NCBI RefSeq assembly: GCF_026230105.1
Contig: NC_079479.1
Location: 11,853,734 to 11,917,733, forward strand
Source of the DNA: Diorhabda sublineata
Lineage: Eukaryota > Arthropoda > Insecta > Coleoptera > Chrysomelidae
DNA: 64,000 bases
Direction: 5' to 3'
Part shown: one piece after another, positions 1 to 12,140 of the stretch
How the letters are laid out: the number at the start of each line of letters is the position of its first letter
Position numbering within the stretch: the first letter of the stretch is position 1
Notes under the pieces: model-generated
What the model saw: the letters and a program-made list of their open reading frames with translations, nothing else
Told to the model about the DNA's origin: nothing
Databases searched by the model: none
Position numbers and translations under genes: made by a program

Positions 1-219
1 CTTATCTTCTAGCTGTCCTTTTAGTGGCGTGGTGGTTAAAATTTGAGTGTTGTTTTTTTGAACGTCATTTAATTTTCTGAATTTTTCGAGGCACTGGGCT
101 CGATATCTCTAAAGTGTTACTACGCGAAGTACTGGCAACAGGTTCAGTCTCATTTGCAACATGTGTAGAGAGTGCTTCCGCTGCTATGTCATTGTTGAAT
201 GAATTTTTGTTTCGAGTAG

Positions 220-1210
220 TTAAGTCTTCAATAATTGGGTCTGATATAAATCATCATCATCAAATATGTCTGGGTTTATGGGATGAATGCCAGTCACTTT
301 TACTGCCTTGTCCATTGAATCTACTATCAAATAAGCTTTATTAAATATTGAAGTCAAAACATCATGAGTAATTTTTTCATATGGATGGTTTTTCATATAT
401 AAGTCACACTCTTTAGGATAAACTGTCTTCAATGGACCGTAGAAAGTGACCAAAAACAATGCAATTTCAGATTTATTAAAACCCAACACTCTATTCATGC
501 TTGTTGGCTCCGGAAGTCGTAAAGAGATCTCAGGATTTCTTTTTAGAAACGCATACACCCAACACTTAACAGCCATGCCCTTCTCTGTTGAAAAAATGTG
601 TCTAATATTTATGCAACCGCGAATTCATAATCCAATTTGCGTAGTTGTTGCTGTGAGATTCCAAAAAAATGTTTTAGCCAACTTAATAATATGGCCAGCT
701 AACTCCTTTTCATCTTCTTTTCAAAATGTTGCCTTTCGGCCAAATCGAGGGTCATAGTATTCTCATAAATGATCTTGCTACTTCTTTTATTTCTCTCCCA
801 CTCTTTACAGCTTCTAAAGCAGCTTGCATTTGAAGTGAATCCCGTGACTCCTTTTTTCTTTTTGGTGCACTTTCAGCCATGGTATAAACATAGGTACCTA
901 TAATATGCAGCCTACGCCATTTTGTTTTGCCACCACAACAGAATTTTACAATTAAAATTTAGACCACACAAAGAAGTACATACCTGGATACGTCAGTCAC
1001 TGAACAATTATAAGAAATGCGCGCAAAAGTTCTCTACAGACGTACAACTCGTACCACTGACCGTGGGCCACTGCCACGCGGGACGGGGTTACTCGGTCGC
1101 AAGGGCGATCATGTGATACATACACAGTCATAGCTTTTATAGATAGTTATAAGTTACACTGGGGCGCGGTATTATCCACCGCACGGTATTATCCAACCCT
1201 CCCCTATATC
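220..1210 (-). mobile_element. pogo/Tigger-like element, internally deleted
   Basis: On the minus strand, 882 to about 720 reads as the N-terminal start of a pogo/Psq-type transposase (a basic MAESAPKRKK start, then an ALEAVKSG segment) and is broken by a stop. The open stretch 576-220 starts with the CENP-B/HTH-side signature (PEPTSMNRVLGFNKSE) and then jumps directly to the C-terminal end of a DDE_1 transposase (FYGPLKTVYPKE, FNKAYL, TGIHPINPDIFDDDD). The catalytic DDE core, normally around 150-200 residues between these parts, is missing, so this is a non-autonomous deletion derivative. A GC-rich stretch at about 1156-1210 with two copies of CGGTATTATCCA may be its 5' terminal region. Family assignment rests on these motifs; the exact ends are inferred. 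Confidence 0.7.
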
Positions 1211-4200
1211 AACCAATAATGTTAAACATATCCTATAACATTATCAGCAGAATTGACTGCTTAATTTTAATAAAATTAGGATAAGAATTACTCAAGAACT
1301 CAAAACATTGAAATTGCTCTATTGTCGATTGCTCTCTGTAAACAGGCTCAACAAATCTACACATTTGGTTTATTTTCCAATGTTTCGCATAATAAATCAC
1401 TAACGTTCAAGCAATTTATGTTAAAAAAACAATCGAATATGAAAACAAGTGACTTACTTTCAATGAACACTGAATGCATTGAAAATTAGCATCAATTGTT
1501 GCTGGTGCTGATAGTAACACAACTATAATCGATTGATGCTGGACGCTTTTAATCCACTTTATAATAATAATTTGTATATGCAGATATTTTCTTTAACAGT
1601 ATCTAATCTTCTATTCAAATAAAGTTTAAAACTTTAATTATCGTAAACTCCCAAGTATTATTAGTTAAACTACTTTTTCAACTTGATGAATGTGGACGGT
1701 TGAGGACAATTTTTTTTACCATTTACAATTTTATAAATAGTGTTTTCATTATTTTCTTAGGTGTAATAGAAAAAATGTATTATTGGTATTTAAAATTGGA
1801 AAGTTGCTTATTGTTACATTTATAATTATATCACTTTTAAAAAGCGGTCAATCTAATATCGGCATAGTTTGAAAATTTGACAATAAACTCGCTAATTTTT
1901 GAGGAACAAAAAATTGTTTGATCTGTATTGATTTTAGAAGAATGTTCAGTAAATACTGGTTATCAGTAACCAATTTTTTTGTTATTGTCTGCAATTTGAT
2001 AAAAATTAAGTTTTCATTTAAACATATCAATATTTTGGTTTTCATTCAAATTTTATAATTTCTGAGCTGCCTCCAAGCTGCGCTTTTTTGATATTAAAGG
2101 TATCTTTTAGTTAATATAATTTTTTACTTTTTGGTATTAATTTTTTCTATACAGAAATGAAGAAAAAAATGAATAATTCAACATGTATTTAAAACTGTTT
2201 TTTGTGTATTCTTAGTAATCAAATCATAAATCAAAAGATTACAGTAACTAGAAGAATATGTTTTCTATTTCAATGTTTAAAATCTTTATTTGGAAAATTA
2301 TCAATATAAAATTTGCTACTGTCTTCAAATTAATAAAAATTCATTTGCCTCTTATAAAAACCTCTACATCTTCTTTGTGAAAAACTTCCAGGTATATTAT
2401 ATATAAAATAGAGTATTTAATGCCTGAAAGTAACAAAAAGAAACTAGAGGAAGTCCCAAAAAAAATTTCATATAACAAACAATATTTTTTATTACTATTC
2501 GAAGTGGACGTCTATTTTGTGCTGAAAATGGCTAAAATATTTCTGCATGTCGAATTTCAAAAAAATTGTGCCTACTTATCCCTCATAATACAATATAATT
2601 GAAAAGATATGACCACTCAAGATTCAAATAAATACATATATTGTATTTCAAAGTTAAAATGTTTTATAATTTTCAGTATTTTACTTGCATTAACTTCTCT
2701 ATTAAAAAACGAATTGATTTACCGCTTTTTAAATACATTCTTGGCTTCATTATGATACTACATAATTTTTTCAACATTATGAAGATGGTTGTTACATTAC
2801 TTAATGCGTCCTAACCATTTAAATTGTCGACTGAAAAAAAATAGGGTTAATTGGGTTAACGAAAAATTGATTTTTATTTTTTAGAATGGAATTTTTTTAT
2901 TTTATTTTTGTTTGGTGTGATAGACATTTTTTGTTTCGTTTTGGTGTTTCACTAGAGTAATGGCAACCACAATATAGTAAAGGACGATGTATTTTTTTCC
3001 TTGTGGAAAATTGCGCTAAGTTGATTTGCTGTGAAATATTTTACTGTTACTGTAATTGAATATTGTACTCCCCTTGATTATATATTATATAAAAAAATCT
3101 AACTGAGGTCTAAATTTTCATTGCCAATTGCTTAAAAGGCTATATATTTGGGTTATATTTTTGCATATCACAATTATTGGGAATCACAACTTCATTTTCC
3201 AGCGTTATTTTGATAATGCCTATAAAAACATGCCAGGTGCAAAAATATAGCTTTAATTTAGCTTAAATCGAAACAAATTCATTGATTCAGTAGACCTTTT
3301 TAAATAAATTATGATCAAAGACACAACGTTTCTAGAAAACTGAATGTTATTTTTGAGGTTTGCATTGGTTTCTAATAATTATTTTTTTCTGTTTTATTCA
3401 ATTTAATAATCAAACATCCTATACAAATTTATTTTAAATTACTACAAATTTTATGCGTACACGACAACAAATCAAAACTTAGAAAAAATTGTCTGCACAT
3501 ATTTTCACATAATTTGTGCCTTCTACTACATTTGCCGTGGATATAACAGCAAATCATTAGCGCCATTTTTATAAGGAATTTGTCTAATCCTATTGATATA
3601 TCGGTGGTTCCCAGTTAATTTTGTGCTTGTATAAATTATTAATGACAGTGAAAATCACATAACAGATATCAATGTGACAACTCGAAAAAAATCTTTCTGC
3701 TCGGTCAACTTTCTTGATATCTAGTATTCATGATTGTAATTTTGATCTGATGGAAACTTGCTTTTAGATCAAACTCCTTTGTAAAACATCGTTATTTTGT
3801 TATATCGTGAGATAATAACTATTCTTATTGATAGATTGGTAGAACACTGCTAATAATTGGGAAACACTGAACAAAGTCGCATAAAAATTTTGATTTTATA
3901 ATATTCTGGAACTTATTTTTTCTATGCCCTTCGTTAAAATTTACTTAATGATAAGATCAATACTTAGAACACGTAAAGTATAGAGAAATGAACATTATGT
4001 CAATTGTAGCTAGTCTAAACTTTGTTCTTTTCACAAAGTGAATTTTTAACGAATTTATTTAAAAAAAACATTCCTAATAATCTTTAGTACTGAGCCCAAA
4101 ATAACTTCTCGGTATTTATTTATAAATTAAATTGAAGTCAAATGCGAAACAAATTTTTAATCCAAATATTTATAAATAATCATCCAATTATATTTTGTTA

Positions 4201-5830
4201 CTTTGAATAAATTTGGTAATAACATTTTTTTTCGATCTCTAAGTTAACTTACTTTAGTATACATACTATAGACAAAATCTATATTTTGAATCTTTACTTG
4301 AATGAAAATTGCTTTGAATGAATAAATAATTTCTTATTGCAGAAAGTTGGGGTATTTAATTTAGATTAATATCCAGGCTGTGTTTAAAAGTTTTATATAT
4401 TATTTCTAATATTTAAAACGTTAAAAAAATTCAAGAGATTAAAATCTTGAAAATTACGAATAAAACCCGAATCAAATTTATTAATCAAATTAAAATTAAT
4501 TTTTGGCTGTGGTTCATGATATAATATACTGTATCGAATATTTTGAAAGTAGAATCCAAATGAAAATTTGGGATATTGTAAAAAGGAACAAACTAGACTC
4601 TTATTAAAAATGTATGTTAATATTGGAGAACTTAATATAAAAAATTGTTTCGTTTTTGACTTGAAAAAATAATGGCCTTTTAATAGTTTTATGTTAATTT
4701 TTAACCAGAAAGAATAGCAATGTACGGCAAATACCCAAGACCCGTTTGAACTTCTACAAATGGAAACTATGAAAACACTCATTTGCACGAAACTTATTAA
4801 ATATTCTTTGCATCTGATTAACACAAAATTATTGAGGTCTTTAATGGACAAAAATCTGAAATTGAAATTATCAAATGCCAAATAAACATTGTTAAATCTA
4901 AATACTTTCTCTCTGTAAAAACTGTATAAGATGATTTTGTAAATATGAAATGTCATATTAAAATTGACATACATTTTTGTTTTGAAAAATAAGTAAATGA
5001 ACAAGAACAACCAAATTATTTTATTATCACCTCTTTTAACCCACTTTATCCTGTTTATCCAAATAATTTAAGAATATTCCATAGAAACATATTCTCCATC
5101 CGCCAGTTTCCATGCAAACTCACTCTCTTCCAACATGACAAGTGCTTATAAGAATTTTTCCCCTAAAAATTCTTGAAAAAATGAACTTCCTATGTTTGTT
5201 GTTCGTCCCACCAGTAACACACTATCCACGTATGATGAAAGACAAAAAATGGTTCCCATATATACAAGATTGGGATGCTTTGCCCATTGGTTGACTTCGA
5301 GTTAGTAATGAAAATGATGTGCTTATTTTTGTAAATTCCCCTTTTTACAGCATAAATAAGTAGGCAAAGTGAAACTTTGGTGTCGACCAATATATTGTTG
5401 CCTCTCCATTATAACTGTAACAATAACTTTTTCACATGGTATGACTATTAAATTTGGATTTTCTTTTGTTTTTATAAACAGATACTTATAAATATTATAC
5501 ACGACGCGATTCTTTCCTAGTAGGGCTTTCATATCATTTGGAAAATTACATTATTGTCTTTACGACGTGAATAATGTACGTTCTAAAACTTTACGTCTTT
5601 CAGAAATTCTTTCCAATTTGTACACATGTTTATTACTTCCACATAGCAAATATTTGTGTGTAATTTTAGTGTGACCTATTTTAGTCCAGTTACTATGATT
5701 TGTTTTGGGTGATTACTGCGTACTCGTGACCATTGTCACACTTTTTTTATTTTAATTTTTGAAATGATCCTTGCCACTGAAGGTTATAGTCTATATACTA
5801 TTCATAGCACTATTCATTATATGTTTTGTA
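1211..5830. other. AT-rich intergenic stretch, no gene seen
   Basis: About 4.6 kb of A+T-rich sequence with many stops in all frames. The longest open stretch (minus strand, 5010-4393, 205 codons) is dominated by F, N, K, I, Y and L, as expected of AT-rich non-coding DNA. It has no recognisable domain, so it is not called as a gene. Confidence 0.5.
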
Positions 5831-5839
5831 TTAGATGCA

Positions 5840-6460
5840 ATTGAATCTTGATTTGTAGGTCAAGAAGATTGATGGTATAGATATTTTTTAAGGAACCCAA
5901 GGCATGTGAGGAGTCTGTTATAATTATAGTTTTTTGTAGGTTTGATTATTGAATTTCGATCAAAGCTTGTAGGATAGCATATATTTCTGCTGAATATACA
6001 GAGCTTATATGAGGTAATTTATATTTCAAGGGAGGTTTATGAGAAGTGATAACAGCAGCTATAACTCGTATTAGAGGATTTGGATGCAGTTAGAATACAT
6101 GGAAAGTTTTGAGTGAAGTTTCTGTCTTGTTGAAGATATTCAAACTTGTGTCAATGCTCGGAGTCTTCATCAGCCATGATGGAGGTATATCTGTTGCAAC
6201 TGTGCTATTGTAGTCTGGATGTTCATGGTTGCTCATTATAGTACTGGCATATGACCATGTTAGGTATTGTCTTCTTTTAGCTAGTGACGGTTCTCCTAGT
6301 TCTACTTGTAAACTTTCGATGGGAGATGTTCTGTAAGCTCCAGTAATTATGCGTAATGCTTGATTGGCTATAGTATCTAAAAATTTTAGTATCAGTTTTT
6401 TAGTGTAGGCATAGAAGATGGACCCATAATCGATCATAGATTTCTTTATTAGTCATTTTG
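5840..6460 (-). mobile_element. Non-LTR retrotransposon fragment (post-RT region plus RNase H)
   Basis: Minus-strand translation from 6437 gives the conserved segment that follows the reverse transcriptase in I/R1/Loa-type LINEs (IDYGSIFYA, LDTIANQALRIITGAYRTSP, then an RRQYL-type segment). After a stop at about 6090 the same frame continues into an RNase H-like domain: SVYSAEIYAILQAL, then ITDSSHALGSLKN, which carry the conserved Glu and Asp contexts. At least two in-frame stops are present. It is a dead, 5'-truncated copy without the catalytic RT core. Confidence 0.75.
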
Positions 6461-6464
6461 TATA

Positions 6465-7205
6465 AAAGAGGATTTGAAATTAATATCGACTAACTTTTAA
6501 TTGAAATATCTTTTGTAATTATAGGTACTATATTAACTTTAGGGCCTAGTGATAGAAACTGTAGAATATCTTTTGCTGTTTGAAATATTTTCAATCCAAT
6601 TGCCTGAGGTTTTAAGAACTGAATTATTTACAGAATACAGACTGCTAGAAAAATTTTCTAAAATAAATTGATTATATAATTGTATCAATTATTCGGATTT
6701 TCAATTTGAAAAGATCATTCTCAAGTTCGAATTTTGTTTTTTAATTACAATTTCATTATTTAAAAACTAATGTACGACAAAGGCAATCAAATTTCAATCG
6801 ACTGATAAAGGAAACTAATGAAAACTATAGAAAACCAATGAAAAATATAGTCCTTAAAATTTCTAACAAAATAATAAAAAGAATACTGTACAAACTGTTT
6901 TATGAAAACTATTATCTTTCATATCTTTTGAAACGAATTCTATATAATACATCTGAGATTGACTTTGACAGCAGGCGGGTGAGAAATATTTTGACAATAC
7001 TATCTTACCTATTTATACACCTTTACTAGATATAAAATCAGTTACAACTAAATTTTCCGGAATCTTTAAATAACATAGGTAATTTAGTTGGATGGTCGGG
7101 TCAGTCTAATAATAAATATGAAGGCACTATTGGTATTAACTTTTATATTTGAAGGGTTCAGTGGAAAACGTGCATAACCAACAAACTTGTAAAATATTAC
7201 ATTTT
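6465..7205. other. Intergenic, no gene seen
   Basis: A+T-rich sequence without recognisable coding or repeat signatures. The 63-codon + strand open stretch at 6838 is low complexity and not supported as a gene. Confidence 0.4.
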
Positions 7206-7210
7206 GTGCT

Positions 7211-8960
7211 TAACCCACTCATACTGAGTTACCGTATGGTAAGCAATAGTTGCCTATTCGACATTTCCTTTATATAGGTAGCGACATCTATGAGAATTTT
7301 TGCATTTTACTCGGGCCAAGTTTATTTTTGTGACATAGTTGCCCAAGCCACAAAATATGGCGGATTCAGAATGTAGTGTTGTTTTTAGCATTTCTAGCAG
7401 ATCTAACGATCCAGATTATGAGCCATCAGATGGAAGCCGTAGTTAACAAGTACAGTGGGACATAATAAAAGATATTAACTTTTATATTAAACCATTCATA
7501 GTAGCCGAAAATGAGAAGAGAAAATTACATGTGGTTTAGACATGTTTGCATTTAGTGTTTATTGAAAGTTAGACATGTGCGACACTCTTATTATTTTGAT
7601 ACAGATGAGAAACAGGCTACAATTTTATTGGTATCCGGCTTGATTTTTAGTACCATACTGTACAGCCGTACTTTTGTGCAGCTTGTACTTGGTGCAGCCG
7701 TATGAGTCTGGAAATGAAAATAGAACCAAACCTTCTACAAAAAGAAATCAAAGACCCAAACAACACAAAAGGAATGTAAAAAAATTAAAAAGAACGAGAG
7801 GAGAGGAATATATTACAGCAAAAGGAAAAAAAGTGCAAGCAAAGATGTTGAATTCGGGGAAAATATATGGTTGGAGTCAGAAATGTAATGAAAGTATTCC
7901 CGTTGAACGAAGAGTGCAGAATCATAAAAATTTTTACACGTTACCTTGAGGCCTTAAAAATGTTTTTATAGCAGGACAATCGGTTATCAAAAAAAAAAGG
8001 AAATATACTAAAAATAAAAAGAAGAATTTATAAACTGAATAACAACAGCGTCGAGGTAAAAGTTTGTAAAACTTATTTTAAAGATACATTACTGATCTGT
8101 GATGATACTATTACTAACGCCCTAAAAAAATCTGTAGATGGGGCTCACTTAGAGGATAAGAAAGGTAAACATGAGCCGGCTAATTTTATAAATCACATTA
8201 CAGCAGAAGCGGTAATGAAAGCAGAAAATATCCAAGTCCGGAGCTTAATATTGGCATATGCACTGTATAAACAATGGTGTGAAAACGACTCGGTTGTTCC
8301 CTTATCTTCCTTCGTCTTTAGAGAAGTTTTTAGTTTTCATTTTCATCGTCAACAGACGGACACATGCCAAATATGTGACAAATATAACGCAGAACTTCAG
8401 TCCACTTTAACCTCGCAAGAACAGAGGAACGCATACATTTTGAAAGACAGCTCCACCAGAGAAAAGCAGAAGCTGTAAGGTACACTCTGAAAAGGGACAC
8501 CGCAGAAGCCAAACATGATCAAACGCGCTACGTCCTCACTTTTGATTTACAGAAGACTCTAGCAACGCTGGTATTAAAACGGGCGTCGCATATTATAAAC
8601 GTCAAATGTGGACGTACAACTTAGGAGTCCATGATGAAAAAAAAGGTACTCAAGAAATCGCGTCTTGCTTATTCAAACACATGGAGAAAAATTTGCCTGA
8701 TTACGTCACGCACGTTACTTTTTATATTGGCGGATGTGGGGGACAAAATCGCAATATTAAGATTGTGAAGTACAAATCAAATTAGAAAAACACAGGCACG
8801 TCATATCTGACAAAGAGCGTAAGAATATCCTCATCCCTTTTGTTCACTGTATTTTTACTACATTGGCGTGTTTACAAGTTTTCCGTATTCTTATCGTGTA
8901 GAAAATGAAGTGGCAACGTGCGCGGTTTTTGCATGGTTTAAATTAGAAGTTGAATAGAAG
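7211..8960 (+). mobile_element. Family A DDE-type transposase relic, copy 1
   Basis: Broken + strand transposase-like gene. It opens at about 7358 (MADSECSVVF... DPDYEPSDGS, then a stop). It continues at 7674-7949 with a basic segment (TRGEEYITAKGKKVQAK) and at 8215-8478 with a cysteine segment (TDTCQICDKYNAEL). It resumes after frameshifts at about 8540-8780 with FDLQKTL, YKRQMWTYNLGVHDEKKGT and a GGCGGQNRNIK motif. Better-preserved relatives carry an acidic residue before this glycine-rich motif (recalled pattern: SD-x-C-GGQNRN); here it reads YIGGCGGQNRN, so the acidic position is lost. TTAACCC at about 7214 could mark the left terminus. I cannot give the family a name. Copies 2 and 3 lie at 29139-30170 and 57190-61012. 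Confidence 0.6.
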
Positions 8961-9039
8961 CTGTCTAGTTTACATGGATACTTCATTATTGGCAGTATTT
9001 TTTCGGTGTTGCCCGATTTCACTCATGAAGTCAGAAAGG

Positions 9040-11110
9040 GGTAAATACACATCCCTCGATTTACATGGTAGATACGTTCCTGAGAAAAACGTGGAAATCG
9101 AAAATTAAAAATTTTCAAGTCAAAACCGTGTAAATCGAAAAGCTTGCAGAAATGATAATATTGCTATTTAACAATATTTTTAGGTGTGCACAGAAATAAA
9201 AATCAAATGCATTGACAGGTTAAAATATGTAATATATTACGGAAACACTGTTTTTTTATTTAATTACAATACATTAAACAGAACAAAACAACAAATAATA
9301 AACAAAAAATAAAACCAAAGGTGTTTTATTATCCTTCATCACTGTCAGAAATTACATACTCTCATTCTTTTTTTCGGAATCGAAGGTTCGAATTCACTTT
9401 CATCACTCCAAGTTATTTGTGCCGATTCAATGTTTGAAGCAGAAATATTTACATTATGAGAGATGGTAATAAAATCGGTTATTAACAATTGCTTCGAATT
9501 TTTTGTAAGATCTTTGTAAGCTTCTTCATATTGAGCCAAGCAGCGATTTATGTCACGTTGGAATCGTAAAGCTCTTTCAAAATTTGTATCATTTTGTATA
9601 CAATGATTACCCAGCTTTTTTCCCAATGCGAGTCCTTCCTCTAATTCCTCTTCATCAGATTTGTCAGACTAAGTTAACTAAACTAGTTAAAAATTACTAA
9701 AAATAACTAAGTTAACTAAATCATCCTTACTTAGTTCTTTATCAGCTATATCATCATCAGTAAAATCATCAAAACCTTCTCCGCCCAATGAATGCGCCAT
9801 CTGTACTATCTGCGAATATTCATCATTTAACGTTGAAATGGAATGTTCATTTTTGACTAAATTTGGCCACAATTTTTTCCAACTGCTATTGAGCGTTGTT
9901 TGGTTAATCGCAGTGTATGATAAGGCGATACACAGTCTAATATTCTAAAATTCTTCCAAGCACTAATAACTGTTAAAGATTCATTGTTCTCCAATTGTTC
10001 CAAAATATATGGCTCGTTTTATGTACTAAAAGTAGAAATTATGCCTTGGTCCAATGGTTGTAATAATGAAGTTGTATTTTTTGGTAAAAATTTTACTTCA
10101 ACGTTCTCATTTTCTAGATTTTGTGGGTGACCCGGCGCAATGTCAATTAACAAAAGCACTTTAAAAGGCAATCCCTTTAAAATTAAATATTTTTTGGCAT
10201 CTGGGATAAAACATTCATGAAACCATTAAGTAAACATTGCAGCAGTAACCCACACTTTCTTATTACCCCTCCAATAAACAGGAAGATTATTGATATTTAC
10301 TCCTTTAAAGGCACAGGGCATTTTTGATTTGTTAAACACTAATGGTTTCATAATATAATCTCTTGAAGCATTGCTACAGAGAAGAATTGTTATGCGATCT
10401 TTTGCTGCTTTATGACCACTAGCCGATTTATAAAATTTTGAGACATAAGTCTTTTCAGGCATTTTTTTCCAGAATAACCCTGACTCCTCAGCATTGAAAA
10501 CCTGATCAGGGGTGTATGAATTGACGTTAATAATTTCTGCAAAATTTGCTGGATATTCTTGGGCTGCATCTGCGTCGCCAGAAGCAAGTTAACCTTTTAA
10601 TTTTAAGCTGTGTAAAGAATGTCTCATTTTAAATCTTTCAAACCAGCCATGACTTGCCAAAATATTTGGCTTCTTTTCAGTTGAAGAAGAAGATGCTAAT
10701 TGCTCTAAAATTTTTTCGTAAATTCATAATTCTTAATCTGTTATTGCGCTTGTATCAATGGATACTCTTTTTTGTGTTTGATCTTCTATCCAAAGCATTA
10801 ACGTTTTCTCCATTTTTCCCATTGCAACATTTCTGGTGTATGATGTTGTGCCCATACTCGTGGTATTGCCAGCTGCAACACTCTTTCTAATTGTGTTTTC
10901 ATTTGTTCTAATAGTTCTTATTGTAGCTTCGTTCATGCTATATGTTTTTGCAACATCTACTACTACTGAACAAAATTTCGTTAAATCATGCCTTCGTCTT
11001 ATTTTCATGGAGCTTAAAATCGACTGATATTATCTGTAGTGATTAATAGTCAAAATAAGAGTAATTTCACATTATTTTCTTCGATGTATAAGTAACAAAA
11101 AATTCATAAA
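9040..11110 (-). mobile_element. Tigger (pogo superfamily) element, decayed
   Basis: Minus-strand transposase remains. The N-terminal HTH region is at 11008-10733 (VAKTYSMNEATIRTI, an IRKSVAAG segment, then LWIEDQ). The DDE domain follows: FNAEESGLFWKKMPEKTY near 10500, a KDRITILLCSNASRD segment at 10390-10330, VLLLIDIAPGHPQN near 10150, and NTTSLLQPLDQGI near 10060. C-terminal pieces lie at 9872-9687 (ILKDL-type acidic tail) and 9626-9345. Stops and frameshifts break it into at least five pieces. The first catalytic Asp context reads NAEESG where family members have NADETG. Sequence at about 9050-9130, with two CGATTTACA/TAAATCGA-like stretches, resembles a Tigger terminal region. Confidence 0.75.
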
Positions 11111-11219
11111 CCGCGAAATTACAAACCAATTAATCACAATTTGTTTGAAGGTGTACATATTTTTAAACTGAAGAAAAGATGAAAAATTGATACTGTTGAA
11201 CTGTGAAAAAAATAAAGAA

Positions 11220-11600
11220 ATTGCAGTACACATGAAAAAAAATTCTTTACTAAGGAGCCTCGTTCGATTTTAATTCGATCCTTCGACAATTGGAGACTTC
11301 TACTAGCTCAATTCTAGGATTTAATAAGATCTTGACAGTCTATGGTACGTTGTACCTATGATTACTGGCTTCAATGTTCTCTGTGATTCGGCTTATCTAC
11401 GGGGTGTAGATAATTTTTAAATATTTCGGGGGTATTTTTTAGTACACCTCTCGGAGCATATCCGCAGGAACAATACACAACAATGACGATTCAGAATTAA
11501 AGATACAAATTGGTTACTGCAATTCGTAAAGTCGATCGGAAATCTTGACGCGTAAATATTCGACACTTTTGGAACAAACCTCGTATATTAATAGTTATTT
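11220..11600. repeat. Possible mariner-type MITE or TIR remnant
   Basis: The end near 11590, read on the minus strand, begins TACGAGGTTTGTTCCAAAAG, which resembles Tc1/mariner-type termini. The opposite end near 11250 (AGGAGCCTCGTTCGAT) is only loosely complementary. No transposase coding was seen inside. Confidence 0.3.
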
Positions 11601-12140
11601 AACATTTCTGGAACCTTGAATTATTTCATGAAAACATTTAAAATCATATCTATGCATCTTTTATTCACTCGAGTGCACTACACTGATCATTGTTGCTCTA
11701 CAATTAAATACAAATGCATTGAAAGTTAACAATTACAGGACGTACTGCGGAAGCTTCACTAAATCACAGTCTAACTGTTTCAGGAAGAATTACACAGTTC
11801 AGTTAATAAATGGAATGATAATTGTAGACTGAATCAAATCCATTTGTTAATATTTAATTACTAATAAATAAAATAAAGAAGAATTGCTTATCGAAGATAC
11901 AGAATGGTTTTGTTGATAAATTATCTTGATTTAAATTTCGTTTAAAAGCATTCAATATTGACGTTTCGACTACTTTCTCTACTGCCTGTTAATATCGGTC
12001 TCGTTTCGTGCAACTAGAAGTCACTGTTATAGCAGTATTACTGGTTGTCATCCCAACACCGTCATAACATGGAAAAATGGTGTTTATGCCTAGCCGCTAA
12101 TTGTTCCGTGACCCCAACGCTTAACCTAAGTTTTTTAAAA
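11600..12140. promoter_or_regulatory. RAD54 upstream and 5' leader region
   Basis: Non-coding region ahead of the RAD54 start. No TATA box or other core promoter element could be defined with confidence. The bases just before the proposed initiator (TTTTAAAAATG) give an A at -3, which is acceptable for insect initiation. Confidence 0.3.

Noticed and set aside
4393..5010. 205-codon minus-strand open stretch, the longest in the window
   Set aside because: It is rich in F, N, I, K and Y, as expected of AT-rich non-coding DNA. There is no domain, no conserved spacing and no splice context.
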